Shown here piece after piece: positions 9,037 through 19,364 of a stretch of DNA of 64,000 nucleotides (its first letter is position 1; each line of letters begins with the position of its first letter). Under the pieces are notes generated by a model, which saw only the letters and a list, made by a program, of their open reading frames with translations, was not told the DNA's origin and did not search any database. The stretch comes from Candidatus Hadersleviella danica (GTDB taxonomy: Bacteria > Chloroflexota > Anaerolineae > Promineifilales > Promineifilaceae): the NCBI GenBank assembly GCA_016711405.1, contig JADJSZ010000016.1:1-64000 (forward strand). Direction: 5' to 3'. Position numbers and translations under genes: made by a program.

Positions 9037-10373
9037 TTAGTGCATTTCCGCAAACACCTCGCCTAGGGTGGTGACGATTTGATCCACCTCTTCGGCCGAG
9101 ATGATGAGTGAGGGGGAGAAGGCGAGGGTGTTGCCCAACGGCCGTGTCCGCATCCCCTTGGCGAGGGCGCGATTGGCGACTTGCACGGCCGCCGCATCAT
9201 CCGCAAGGCGGCTTTGCTTGTCCTGCACCATCTCAATTCCACACAGCAAACCCACGCCCCGCGCATTGGCCACCTTGGGGAACTCCTCGGCCAACGCTTC
9301 CAGCCCCGCCAGCAAACGCGCCCCCATCTGGCGCGAATTTTCCACCAGCCCTCCCGCTCGATAATTTCGATATTGGCCAAGGCCACCGCGCACGAAGCGG
9401 CATGACCCGAATAGGTGTAGCCGTGCATCCACATCTCTTCGGGCGGGGCACTCATAATCGCCTCCCGAATTTCATCCGAAATTTGGATGCCGCCGAGGGG
9501 CAAGTAGCCGCTGGTGATGCCCTTGGCAAACGACATGATGTCGGGTTGCACCCCATAGCGGGGCAAGGCGAACATCTCGCCTGTACGGCCGAAGCCCGTA
9601 ATCACCTCATCCACAATCAACAACACCTCATAGCGGGTGCAAATCTCGCGCACCAGTGGGAAGTATTCCGCTGGGGGCACGACCAACCCACCCGCCCCTT
9701 GAATCGGTTCGGCGATGAACGCGCCCACATTTTCGGGGCCTTCGCGCAAAATCATCTCCTCGAGGGCACGGGCGGCCGATTGGGCAACACTTTCGCCTTC
9801 GGCCACGTTGCCCGTAAAGCGGTAGCTGTTGGGGGCGGGAATATGCACAAAGTCGGGCATGGGCGGGCCAAACATGCGCCAATACCGCTCAATGCCCGTG
9901 GCAAAGGTCGCGGCGAGGGTAACGCCATGATACGCTTGGGTACGGGAGATGATTTTGGTTTTGGTCGGCCGTCCCATGCGCCGCCAGTAATAGCGCACCG
10001 TCTTAAACGCAGTGTCGTTCGATTCGGAGCCACCCGATGTAAAAAAGGTCATATTCAAATTGGGATGGGCATACCCCGCCAATTTGGCCGCCAATTGGCT
10101 GGCAGGTGGGGTGGTCATCCCCGCAAAGTTGGAGGTGTAGGCCACCTTTTCCATTTGCTCTTTGGCCACTTGGGGCAGTTCCTTGTTGCCATAGCCAATG
10201 TTCACATTCCACAACCCTGCCATGCCATCGAGAATGCGACGGCCGTCGGTGGTGTAGAGCCACACCCCTTCCGCCCGCTCCACCATGAGCGGGTCGCGGT
10301 GGGTGTTGGGGTGGTGCAACGGGTGCAGTTGCTTCTGGTCTTGGGTGATAAGTTCTTCGTGGGAGTATGTCAT
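9037..10373 (-). CDS. class III (omega) aminotransferase, one frameshift
   Basis: PLP-dependent aminotransferase of about 445 residues. Visible features are HPNTHRDPLMVERAEGVWLY, the TSGGSESNDTAFKTVRYYW helix, YHGVTLAATFATG, the PLP-binding strand LLIVDEVITGFGRTGEMFA and the Schiff-base lysine in SFAKGITSGYLPLGG. The pattern fits the putrescine/beta-alanine:pyruvate group (SpuC-like), inferred by similarity only. The frame breaks near 9350 after IEIIEREG; adding one G to a short G-run restores LVENSRQMGARLLAG through to AFSPSLIISAEEVDQIV at the C-terminus. The stop is at 9037. The start has MTYSHEELITQDQ and only a weak ribosome site. Probably an intact gene with a consensus error. Confidence 0.88.
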
Positions 10374-10435
10374 GGGGAATCCTTGGTGAAGTGGTTAGTG
10401 GTTATGCCCGAATTATAGAGCCATTCGTTTGTAGG

Positions 10436-10510
10436 GGGTATATTGGTGTAATGGTGTAATAGTGTAATACACCAATATACGAATAAACCAATATACCAAT
10501 ACACCATTAC
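10436..10510. repeat. GTGTAATG/CCAATATA octamer repeat with fold-back
   Basis: TATTGGTGTAATGGTGTAAT on the left, ACACCAATATACGAATAAAC and ACCAATACACCATTAC on the right. It fills the divergent gap between aminotransferase and kinase genes. Confidence 0.75.
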
Positions 10511-10522
10511 GGCCGTCCTCAG

Positions 10523-10528
10523 TATAAT
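10523..10528 (+). promoter_or_regulatory. -10 element TATAAT of the kinase gene, leaderless transcript likely
   Basis: Consensus TATAAT ends eight bases before ATG 10537; no Shine-Dalgarno sequence is present. The -35 region falls inside the repeat. Confidence 0.5.
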
Positions 10529-10536
10529 TCCTGCCT

Positions 10537-13500
10537 ATGAGTAAACTCGTCGGCACGACACTAGGGCAATACCAAATTTTAGAGCGGTTGGGCAAGGGCG
10601 GCATGGCGGAGGTGTACAAGGCATACCAGCCCAGCCTCAACCGCCACGTCGCCATCAAGGTCATGCACAGCTACTTGGCCAATGAGGGCGATTTTGTGCA
10701 ACGGTTCGAGCGGGAGGCCACGGCCGTGGCCCGCCTGCGCCACCCCAACATCATCCGTGTCTACGACTTTGCCCACCATGACCAACTCTACTATATGGTC
10801 ATGGAACATATCGAGGGCTACACGCTCAAAGATGACGTCGAGCAACGCAGGGAGCGAGCCAAGGACAGCGGTGACGAAACGGCCACTTCCTACACCCTGC
10901 CCGAACTGGCCTACATCCTCACCGCCCTCGCCAGCGGGCTAGATTACGCCCACGCCCAAGCCATCGTCCACCGCGATTTAAAGCCCGCCAACATTTTGTT
11001 CACCCGCGAAGGGCAGGCGGTGATTACCGACTTTGGCCTTGTGCGCCAACTGGATGCCCCCAGCCAAACCGCCACAGGCATTGTCACAGGCACACCCGCC
11101 TACATGTCGCCCGAGCAAGCGCAAGGGGAGAGCGTCAACCACCTCAGCGACATCTACTCCCTCGGGGTCATTCTCTACGAATTGCTAACAGGGCGCACCC
11201 CCTACCAGTCCGACACGGCCTACTCCATCTTGGTCAAGCAGGCCAGCGCCGCCCCCATAGATTTTGCCCATCCCCAAATTCCCCCCCAACTGGTTCCCAT
11301 CCTGCAAAAAGTATTGGCGCAAGACCCCGACGCACGTTACCAACGGGCGGGGGAGTTTGCCCAAGCGTTTCGGCAAGCGGTGGGCATTACCGTGGATGAT
11401 TTGGTGAACACAGGGGGACACAATGACATGTTCGCTGTCACGGCCGCCCGCGCCAACACCGACAGCCACCCCACCACCGTCCCCACCATTAAGGCCAATT
11501 GCCCCTATCGTGGCCTGTTCGCCTTCCGCGAGGAAGATGCGGGGTTCTTTTTCGGCCGTGAAACCTTCACCCAACGGCTGGTCAGTTTGGTGGATAACCA
11601 ACCGCTCCTGCCCGTTATTGGCCCCTCGGGGAGCGGCAAATCCTCAGTTATTTTTGCGGGGCTGGTTCCCCGCCTGCGCCGCCAAACCGATTGGCTGGTG
11701 GCCAGCTTCCGCCCGGCACACAACCCTTCACCGCTTTGGCGGCCGCCCTCCTGCCCCTCCTCGAGCCGCAAATGGGCGAAGTAGACAAACTTGTCGAGAC
11801 GCGCCGCTTTGCCCGCACCCTCGAACTCAAAACGACCCACCTCAACCAAACAGTCACCCGCATTTTGGAGCGGCACGAATACGCCAACCACCTCCTGCTG
11901 GTCATAGACCAATTTGAGGAGCTATACACCCTTTGCCCTCAGCCCGAAACGCGCCAACAATTTTTAGATTTGCTGACAGCCCCCCAAGTCGGCGACAGTT
12001 TGCGCCTCGTCTTTTCGATGCGGGCCGACTTTTTGGGAACAGCCCTCAGCCATCCCCAACTATCGGAGACGATTCAACGCTTGCCGCTCATTTTGGGGCC
12101 GATGGGGCGCGAGGCATTAGAGCAAGCCATCCGCGAACCCGCCACCTTGCAAGGGGTGCAGTTCGAGGCGGGGCTGGTCGGCCGCATTTTGGACGACGTG
12201 GGCAGTGAGCCGGGCAACCTGCCCCTACTCGAATTTGCCCTGACCACCCTGTGGGACAGGCAACACCTCGGCCAGCTCACCCACCAAGCGTATGATGCCA
12301 TCGGCCGTGTTGATGGCGCTCTCGCCCGCCATGCCGAAGAGCAATACAGCCGCCTTAGCACGGCCGACAAAGAGCTTGCCCGCCAGATATTTATCCAATT
12401 GGTGCGCCCCGGCGATGGCACCGAAGACACCCGCCGCCTCGCCCTGCGGCGCGAAATCGGCGAAAGTGGCTGGCAACTGGTGCAAAAATTGGCCGATGCG
12501 CGGCTGGTCGTGACCAACCGCGACCCCGAGGGGAGCGACACGGCCGAAATCGTCCACGAAGCACTCATCCGCAGTTGGGAACGTTTACGGCTGTGGATGA
12601 CGGCCGACCGCAATTTTCGGCTCTGGCAAGAGCGGGTGCGGCTCGCTCTGCGCCAGTGGGAAACCACCGAGCGGGACGCAGGCACGCTTTTGCGTGGCGC
12701 ACCGCTCACCGAAGCGAGCGATTGGCTCCGCCAGCGGACGCAAGATTTAACCGAACCTGAGCGTGAATATATTCACGCCAGTCTCGAGAAAGAGGCGCAA
12801 CTGCGGCGCGAAAAAGAGCAACTGCGGCGGCGCATCATGGTTGGGTTGGGGGTGGGCATTGTGGTCACGCTGGCCTTGGCCGTGGTATCGCTCTTCCAGC
12901 GCAACAGTGCCGTGGCCGCCCAGCAAGAGGCGATTGCCGAGCGCGACCAAGCCCGCAACTCGCTTTCGGGGCAGTTGGCCACCCAAGCGCAAGCCCTATT
13001 GGGGAGCGACCTCGACATGGGTTTGCTCCTGAGCATTGCGGCCGTGCAAACGGCCGACACCTTCCCCGCCCGCCAAAGCCTGCTGACGGGACTGCTCACC
13101 AATCCACGCCTAATCAGCGAACTAAGCCCCGGCCAACTGACCCGCAGTGTGGCCTACAGCCCAGCGGGGGATTTGCTGGCCTCGGGCGGGGGGGATGGGC
13201 AAATTACGTTGTGGGATGTGGCCACGAATCGGCCGACGGCCGTGTTGGCGGGGCACACGGGGCAGGTGCGCGGCCTCGTCTTTTCGGCCGATGGCTCCCA
13301 GCTTTTCTCGAGTGCCAACGATGCCGATGTGTTTGTGTGGGAGGTGGCCACGGCGACCGTGAGCCAACGGCTGGCGGGCGAACAAGGCAATTCAGCGGCC
13401 GTGCTGGCCATCAGCCCCGATGGGCAAACGCTGGCGGGCGGGCTGGCCAATGGGGAGATTGTGTTGTGGGATGTGGCGAGCCACGCCGAATTAAGTCGTC

Positions 13501-15087
13501 TCCAAGGCCACCGCAACAGCATCACCAGCCTTGCCTTTGCCCCAAACGGGCAACTTCTCGCCTCCAGCGGGGTGGATGGGCAAGCGATTGTGTGGGATTT
13601 GGCGACCAATCAGCCCGCCTACGAACCCATCCGCGCCCACGGCGGCATTACGTGGGCGGTGGCGTTCCACCCCACCAACAATTGGCTGGCCACGGCCGGC
13701 AACGATGGCGCGATTCGCTTCTGGGAGGCAACCACAGGGGAGAGCATCCGCCAACCGCTCGCTTTGCACACCGATTGGGTGACAAGCATCGCCTTTAGCC
13801 CGACGGGCGACCATTTGGCCAGCGGGAGCCGCGACACGAGCATTCTGGTGTGGGGATTTGGTGCGCCAACGGCTGGATGTGAACATTGGCCAGTTACAGG
13901 CGCATGAGGATTTAATCTGGCAAGTGACGTATGACCCAACGGGGAGCCATTTGGCTTCGATTAGCCAAGAGGGGCGCTTGGTGTTGTGGAACACCGAAAA
14001 TCGGCCGCGCCAAGGGCCACTGGCCACGGCCGCGCCGCTGGCCGCCCACGAGGAGTGGGTGAATGGGGTGCTGTTTGCCCCGAGTGGGGAGTTGCTCGTT
14101 TCGGCCAGCCAAGACGGCCGTGTGGCTTTTTGGGATATAACCACCACGCCCCCGACAGCAACCATACAGGAGGGGGGCAACCCACTCAATGCCATTGCCC
14201 TGAGTGCCGACGGCCGTTATTTGGCCACAGGCGAGATAGGGGGTCAGGTGCGCTTGTGGGATGTGGCCACGCAACGGCCGCTCGACCCGCCCTTGCCCAA
14301 CCCCGATAGCGAAGCCATCACCTCGCTGGCGTTTAGCCCCGATAGCAAACGGCTGGCGGCGGGAGATGAAGATGGGCATATCACCCTCTGGGACATTGAA
14401 AACCGCACCTTGTTGGGCGAAGGGATGACCGCACACACAGGCACTGTCTGGGCATTGGTCTTTACACCAAATGGGGAGTGGCTCGTTTCGGGGGGGCAAG
14501 ATGGGTTGGTGATGGTTTGGGAGGTGGCCACGCGCCAGCCTGTGGGATTGCCGCTGGCCAACCACAACAATGCGGTGGTGGCGTTGGCCTTTACGCCAGA
14601 TGGCTCACGCCTTGCTTCGGCGGGGGAAGACCGGGCGATTTTGCTGTGGGCGACGGCCGATTTCACCAACACGGACTCTGCCCCGCAACCCATCGCCGAC
14701 CCGTTGGCGGGGCATGAGCGGCGCATCAATGCGCTGGCCTTTAGCCCCGACGGCCGTATCCTCGCTTCGGGGTCAAATGGCTCGGTGAGCACAGCGGGGG
14801 ATGTGGGCGGGGATGATGACATTATTATTTTGTGGGATATGGGTCGGCTGGAACCGCTGGGGCCAGCGCTCCGCACGCGGCACGGCCGAGTGTTGGCCTT
14901 GGCGTTTAGCCCCGATGGGCGGTGGTTGGCTTCGGGGGGGCAGGATGGGGCGGTGTTGTTGTGGGCGGTGTCGCCGAGTGATTGGGGGGTGTTGGCTTGC
15001 GGCCGTATCAATCGGGATGTGACGGGGGAGGAGTGGGTGCGCTATGTGGGGCTGGGAGAGAGACGGCCGTTGTGCGGGGGGGAATAG
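10537..15087 (+). CDS. Ser/Thr protein kinase - nSTAND1 NTPase - WD40 protein (two frameshifts)
   Basis: A single protein of about 1,516 residues. Kinase domain: LGKGGMAEVYKA loop, VAIKVM lysine, HRDLKPANIL and ITDFGLVRQ, with an APE-like TPAYMSPEQA. From about residue 325 an nSTAND1 NTPase begins with CPYRGLFAFREEDAGFFFGR, Walker A GPSGSGKSSVI and Walker B LLLVIDQFEELY. A membrane segment (VGIVVTLALAVVSLF) lies near residue 770. Then come 14 WD40 repeats, enough for two seven-bladed propellers, each ending in forms such as ITLWDV or VFVWEV. Frame breaks at about 11723 (one G missing, SFRP/GTQPF) and about 13853 (one G extra, ILVW/DLV) are indel-like. Likely a membrane-anchored sensor kinase gated by the NTPase and propellers. 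Ligand unknown. Confidence 0.92.
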
Positions 15088-15191
15088 GGAGATAGAGACG
15101 AGAGATAGAGATAGAGGCGACCTTTCTTATTCAGCAGGCTGAACTCGCGGCATCTCAGGCAATGGAAATAGAAGAGATATAGGAGGGTAAT

Positions 15192-15386
15192 ATGCTTAGA
15201 TTTCCCATGGCTTTTTTTACGTTCTTTTTTGTTCTGCTTCTAATAGGAATCGCTGTCATCGCATGGAGAAATCCAGAGAACAAGTGGCTTTTTGGGGGTT
15301 ATCCTTATCAGGCATATGTGGTATTGGGGTTTGTTGTGGTTATGCTTCTCTCGTTATTGATATTAATAATCGGGGAGAGTCTTTAG
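15192..15386 (+). CDS. small two-helix membrane protein, unknown function
   Basis: 64 residues starting at ATG after a strong AGGAGGGTAAT. Two hydrophobic helices (about 7-24 and 42-60) are separated by a short polar loop containing RNPENKWLFGGY. Base composition is more AT-rich than its neighbours. I do not recognise a family. It could be a small regulator or an accessory of the kinase encoded upstream, but the 100-base gap contains repeats, and nothing links them directly. Confidence 0.55.
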   Translation: MLRFPMAFFTFFFVLLLIGIAVIAWRNPENKWLFGGYPYQAYVVLGFVVVMLLSLLILIIGESL

Positions 15387-15512
15387 AGAGATAATAAAAT
15401 GGTGTGAGGGAACTCCATTTCAATAGGAGAGCCAATATCCCAGCCGTTAACAACAGTTAAACATTCGTGATAACGGCCGCGCCGTGGGTTATAACAGGGG
15501 TTTAGCGTAAGA

Positions 15513-15568
15513 AGTGAAAAGCAAAAGGTGAAAAGTGCGGCTCGCTTTTCACCTTTCACTTTTTTCTT
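15513..15568. repeat. AAAAGTG/CACTTTT heptamer repeat with fold-back
   Basis: AAGTGAAAAGCAAAAGGTGA then TTCACCTTTCACTTTTTTCT form a hairpin in front of the first C39 gene. The same vocabulary occurs at 20646 and 23426. Confidence 0.75.
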
Positions 15569-15589
15569 TTGACTATCCGTGTGGTGACT

Positions 15590-16942
15590 ATGAAACGGCT
15601 TGGATACAGTTTAATTGGTTTGGCGGCCGTGGCGGCCGTGGGGGTGTGGCTCCTGCCGCACCTCATTTGGCGCATTCCCAGCCGCTATGTGGCCGCCTAT
15701 TTCCCCGAACCTGTCCAAGCGTGGGCAGTTAGTGGGCAGGTGGGGGTTTTGCCCACGGCCGTTTCTTCCGTAGATGCGTCCGCTTTGCTGGTGGTGGCCA
15801 CAGCCACACCGACGGTTACGGCCGAGCCAACCACCAGCCCCACAGAGACGGCCACGGCCGTGCCCAACGCCACCGCCAGCCCCACCACCCCGCCGACCAA
15901 CACCCCCATCCCCACCAGTACCCCCGCACCCACGGCCACCCCTCTACCCTTCGCCGCCTCGGCACGGCTGAACAACATCACCCACCATTTTCAGGAGTGG
16001 AACAATTGCGGCCCCGCCACGATTGCCATGAGTTTGAGCTATTTTGGGGTGTACAAGCGGCAAATCGAAACGGCCGCCATCCTGAAGCCCAATCCCGAAG
16101 ACCGCAACGTGACCCCCCACGAGATGGTCAGCTACGTCAACAACTTCACCAATGTCAAAGCCATCACCCGCGCCAACGGGGATTGGGACATGATGCGCCG
16201 CTTTTTGTCGCATGGCATTCCCGTGGTTATTGAAACGGGTATAGACCCGCCGGGGAGCTTTAGTTGGATGGAGTGGTACGGCCATTACCTGCTGGTGGTG
16301 GCCTATGACGATGCGGCCGAAACCGTGTGGGTGTTCGATTCGTGGCTGGGCACGACCGATACTGTGGAGACTTACGTGGATGATGCGGGCAATGTGGTGG
16401 CGCAAGCGAGCCAAACTGGCAACGGCCGTACCCTCTCCTACGCCGAGTTTGACAACTACTGGCGGCAATTCAACCGCACCTACATCGCCCTTTACCGCCC
16501 CGAGCAAGAGGGGGTGGTGCAAACCATTATCGGTCCCCAACTGGCGGATGAGGTGATGTGGGCGCAAGGAGCGGCGCGAGCGCAGGCCGAGGTGACGGCC
16601 GAACCCGACAACGCCTATCTGTGGTTTAATTTGGGCACAAATCTAACCGAGTTGGGGCAGTATGAATCGGCCGCGCTCGCCTTTGACAAGGCGCGGGAGT
16701 TGGGCTTGCCTGCCCGCATGTTGTGGTATCAGTTTGGGCCGTATGAGGCCTATTACCAACTCGGCCGTTACGAAGAGGTGATTACCCTGACCTCGCTGAC
16801 GCTGGAGAGGCGACCCTATTTTGAGGAGTCGTTTTATTATCGCGGGCTGGCTTATAATGCCCTCGGCCGCACGGCCGAGGCGGATGCCGATTTTGCCAAT
16901 GCTGTGCAGTTTAACCCCAACAATCGGTTGGCGGATAATTAA
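15590..16942 (+). CDS. membrane-anchored C39-like peptidase with TPR repeats, copy 1
   Basis: About 450 residues. An N-terminal anchor (LIGLAAVAAVGVWLLPHLIW) is followed by a Thr/Pro-rich spacer (about residues 65-120), then a C39-like papain-fold domain. That domain has the catalytic cysteine in WNNCGPATIAMSLSYFG (near 140), the histidine in YGHYLLVVAYDD and the aspartate-containing DSWLG. A TPR segment closes the protein (AYLWFNLGTNLTELGQYESA, YYRGLAYNALGRTAEADADF). The start is taken at ATG 15590 (MKRLGYSLIGL), since the codons upstream belong to the repeat hairpin. Extracellular cysteine-protease role is inferred. A paralogue follows directly. Confidence 0.85.
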   Translation: MKRLGYSLIGLAAVAAVGVWLLPHLIWRIPSRYVAAYFPEPVQAWAVSGQVGVLPTAVSSVDASALLVVATATPTVTAEPTTSPTETATAVPNATASPTTPPTNTPIPTSTPAPTATPLPFAASARLNNITHHFQEWNNCGPATIAMSLSYFGVYKRQIETAAILKPNPEDRNVTPHEMVSYVNNFTNVKAITRANGDWDMMRRFLSHGIPVVIETGIDPPGSFSWMEWYGHYLLVVAYDDAAETVWVFDSWLGTTDTVETYVDDAGNVVAQASQTGNGRTLSYAEFDNYWRQFNRTYIALYRPEQEGVVQTIIGPQLADEVMWAQGAARAQAEVTAEPDNAYLWFNLGTNLTELGQYESAALAFDKARELGLPARMLWYQFGPYEAYYQLGRYEEVITLTSLTLERRPYFEESFYYRGLAYNALGRTAEADADFANAVQFNPNNRLADN

Positions 16943-17005
16943 GGACGACTTACGAATTACGAATTACAAAAAGCTGACAAGCTGAGTGGCTGACAAGCTG
17001 AAAGG
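16943..17005. repeat. ATTACGA and GCTGACAA tandem repeats
   Basis: ACGAATTACGAATTAC then AAGCTGACAAGCTGAGTGGC, two different vocabularies side by side between the C39 paralogues. Confidence 0.7.
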
Positions 17006-17013
17006 CTAAACCT

Positions 17014-18453
17014 ATGAATCCTCGAATGAAAAAATTGGTTATGGGAGTGGCGCTGATTTTGTTGTTGTTGATGGTGGCGATTCCTGCCGTGCCCACGGCC
17101 GTGGAACGCTGGCTTCCGGGGCAATACTGGAGCTATTTGCCCGATTGGGTGGTTGCTTCGATGGGCGAACGGGCCGATTATGTGCCTGTGGTAGCGGCCG
17201 AAAATGTGCCCGAGGTGAACGCGGCCGATTTGCTGGTGTTTGCCCCAGCTCCCACGGCCGTGCCGACCGCCACGCCATCGCCCACGGCCGAGCCCACGCA
17301 AGAGGTAGTGGCGGAGGTGGTGGAAACGGTAGAAGCGGATGTTAGCCCAACAGCCATCCCCACCGAAACAGCCATCCCCAGCCCCACCCCATCCCCCACC
17401 CCCCTGCCCTTGCCCGTGGCCTACCGCCTACCCGATTTAGATGGCACGGCCATTGAGGCCCAAAAATTCAACAACTGCGGCCCCACCAACCTGACCCTCA
17501 TTTTGCGCCATTATGGCCAAGAGGCAGAACAGTTGACCGTCGCTTCCTATCTCAAGCCCAATCCCGAAGATAGAAATGTCAGCCCGTGGCAAATTAGCGA
17601 TTACGTGAACGAACAAGGCCCCGGCCTCAAATCTATTACTCGAGTGAATGGCACGCAAGAGCTGATTAAACGGCTCCTCGTCGCCAATTTTCCTGTGGTT
17701 ATCGAAAAAGGGTATCAGCCACCCGAATCACCCCAAGCGAGTGGCTGGTATGGCCATTATCTAACTGTTTTCGGCTACGACGATGACCGCGCCGAATTTT
17801 ACACGTTGGATACCTTCCTCGGGCCGTTTGTCGAGCGGGATGCGGAGCCGGGCTACACCTTGGCCGATGGGCATCCTTATAGTTATGAGTACGTTGATAA
17901 GTATTGGCAGGAATTTGGCTACACCTTTTATGTGGTCTATCGCCCCGAGCAAGAAGCGGCTTTGTTTGAGATTTTAGGCCCAGACATGGTAGATGATGTG
18001 GCGATGTGGCAAAAATCGGCCGTGATTGCCCAGCAAGAGATTGAAGAAAACGGCGAGAACCCGTTTGCATGGTTCAATTTGGGCACGGCGCTCACCCGCC
18101 TTGGCGAAATTACGGGCGACCCCGAGGGGGCGTATTACTCCAATGGGGCACTCGCTTTTGACAAATCATTCAGCTTGGGCATCCCCAGCCGAATGTTGTG
18201 GTATCAGCATCGGCCGTATATCGCCTATATGAAAATCGGCCGCTACCAAGACATGCTCGACTTGGCCGAATCTACGCTGGCCGACCCCGGCGGCCGTAAT
18301 GTGGAAGAGACCTACTACTACCAAGGCCACGCCCTCTCCTTTTTGGGCGACCTCAACGGGGCGGCGACAGCCTTCCAGCAATCCCTTAGCCTCAACGAAT
18401 TCTTCTACCCCGCCCAGTTTGCACTGGACTACGTCAATTCCATCCGCAATTAG
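17014..18453 (+). CDS. membrane-anchored C39-like peptidase with TPR repeats, copy 2
   Basis: 479 residues with the same plan as the preceding gene: N-terminal helix (LVMGVALILLLLMVAIPAV), a Pro/Thr/Glu linker and a C39-like core with FNNCGPTNLTLILRHYG (Cys near 155). It continues with YLKPNPEDRNVSPWQISDYV, WYGHYLTVFGYDDDRAEFY and DTFLG. TPR-type helices are at the C-terminus (PFAWFNLGTALTRLGEI, YYYQGHALSFLGDLNGAATA). The stretch LKPNPEDRNV is identical in both copies, showing a tandem duplication. Secreted or surface processing of a peptide is plausible, but no substrate or exporter is adjacent. Confidence 0.85.
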   Translation: MNPRMKKLVMGVALILLLLMVAIPAVPTAVERWLPGQYWSYLPDWVVASMGERADYVPVVAAENVPEVNAADLLVFAPAPTAVPTATPSPTAEPTQEVVAEVVETVEADVSPTAIPTETAIPSPTPSPTPLPLPVAYRLPDLDGTAIEAQKFNNCGPTNLTLILRHYGQEAEQLTVASYLKPNPEDRNVSPWQISDYVNEQGPGLKSITRVNGTQELIKRLLVANFPVVIEKGYQPPESPQASGWYGHYLTVFGYDDDRAEFYTLDTFLGPFVERDAEPGYTLADGHPYSYEYVDKYWQEFGYTFYVVYRPEQEAALFEILGPDMVDDVAMWQKSAVIAQQEIEENGENPFAWFNLGTALTRLGEITGDPEGAYYSNGALAFDKSFSLGIPSRMLWYQHRPYIAYMKIGRYQDMLDLAESTLADPGGRNVEETYYYQGHALSFLGDLNGAATAFQQSLSLNEFFYPAQFALDYVNSIRN

Positions 18454-18538
18454 GATAGAGACATGAGATAGAGATAGAGGAATGCTTGGTTGATTAATCA
18501 ACCAAGCATTCCTCTATCTCTATCTCTACACTCTATCT
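18454..18538. repeat. long palindrome with a 62-bp perfect core
   Basis: Bases 18465-18495 are the exact reverse complement of 18496-18526 with no loop (centre TTGATT/AATCAA). GATAGAG words extend both arms imperfectly. It lies between the C39 copy 2 stop and the phosphatase start. Confidence 0.92.
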
Positions 18539-18549
18539 TCCATCCACCT

Positions 18550-19173
18550 ATGCCCACCACCACCATCTCTCTCATTCGCCACGGACTTGTTCACAACCCG
18601 CAGAAAATTTACTACGGCCATCTCCCTCGCTACCGCCTAAGTGGAGAGGGGCAAGCGCAAGCCGAAGCGGCTGGGCTGAACTTATGTCGGGCAAGGGTTA
18701 GTGCCATTTATACAAGCCCGTTGCTTCGGGCAAGGCAAACGGCCGCGCTCGTCCAAGCCCAGTGCCAGCCCCAGCCACCCATCCGCCACAGCCAATTTTT
18801 GCTCGAGATACACACCCCCCATGATGGGCGCACCCAAGCCGAACTAGCCCTGCAAAACTGGGATTTGTACACAGGCAACACCCCACCCTATGAACACCCT
18901 GAAGATGTGCTTGCCCGGCTCCAACAATTCTTGTGGCGGGTGCGCCAGCGGCACATGGGTGAACATGTCGCGGCCGTCACCCACGGCGATGTGGTCGCCT
19001 TTAGCTGGTTGTGGGTAGCGGGGCGGCCGTTTGACCCCACCCACAAGAATGCCAATCTCAGCCAAATTGGCCACAGCGACCCTTACCCCGAGACGGCTTC
19101 TATCACCACCCTCCAGTTTGCCACGGCCGAGCGCGATGAACGGCCGCAAATAACCTATATTCGGCCGTATTAA
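18550..19173 (+). CDS. histidine phosphatase family (phosphoglycerate mutase-like) protein
   Basis: 207 residues. The phosphohistidine motif LIRHGLVHNP lies at residues 8-17, followed by YYGHLPRYRLSGEGQAQAEA and AIYTSPLLRARQTAALVQ. The second catalytic histidine is in VAAVTHGDVVAFSWL near 145. The domain is complete. The family includes phosphatases of sugars, cobalamin precursors (CobC) and broad substrates; which one cannot be told. The ATG at 18550 is chosen because the codons before it come from the palindrome. Confidence 0.9.
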   Translation: MPTTTISLIRHGLVHNPQKIYYGHLPRYRLSGEGQAQAEAAGLNLCRARVSAIYTSPLLRARQTAALVQAQCQPQPPIRHSQFLLEIHTPHDGRTQAELALQNWDLYTGNTPPYEHPEDVLARLQQFLWRVRQRHMGEHVAAVTHGDVVAFSWLWVAGRPFDPTHKNANLSQIGHSDPYPETASITTLQFATAERDERPQITYIRPY

Positions 19174-19177
19174 CCCG

Positions 19178-19240
19178 CCCCCTTCCTTTCTTCTCTCCTT
19201 CTCTTGCCTCTTCTATCTTCTCTCTTCTCCTTAACAACAC
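19178..19240. repeat. pyrimidine-rich degenerate tract
   Basis: Irregular TTCTCTCC, TTCTCTTGCC, TTCTATC units upstream of the phnD promoter; no clear inverted partner. Confidence 0.45.
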
Positions 19241-19255
19241 CTTAACCAACACTGG

Positions 19256-19284
19256 TTGCCCAGCCTATTTAATTAGAGTATTAT
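19256..19284 (+). promoter_or_regulatory. promoter of the phnDCE block
   Basis: TTGCCC (19256-19261), 17-base spacer, TATTAT (19279-19284). It sits 81 bases before the phnD start. No recognisable Pho-box was found. Confidence 0.6.
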
Positions 19285-19364
19285 CCGCCCTGTTGCTTAA
19301 GGTAAAAGTAAGCAAATTCGTTTTGTTAACCCGATTAAAATCAAAAGTTAAGGAGAAGAAAAAG

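Noticed and set aside
9108..10418. 436-codon plus-strand frame opposite the aminotransferase gene
   Set aside because: It is the antisense shadow of a GC-rich gene. The minus strand carries clear PLP-enzyme motifs and the plus translation has none.
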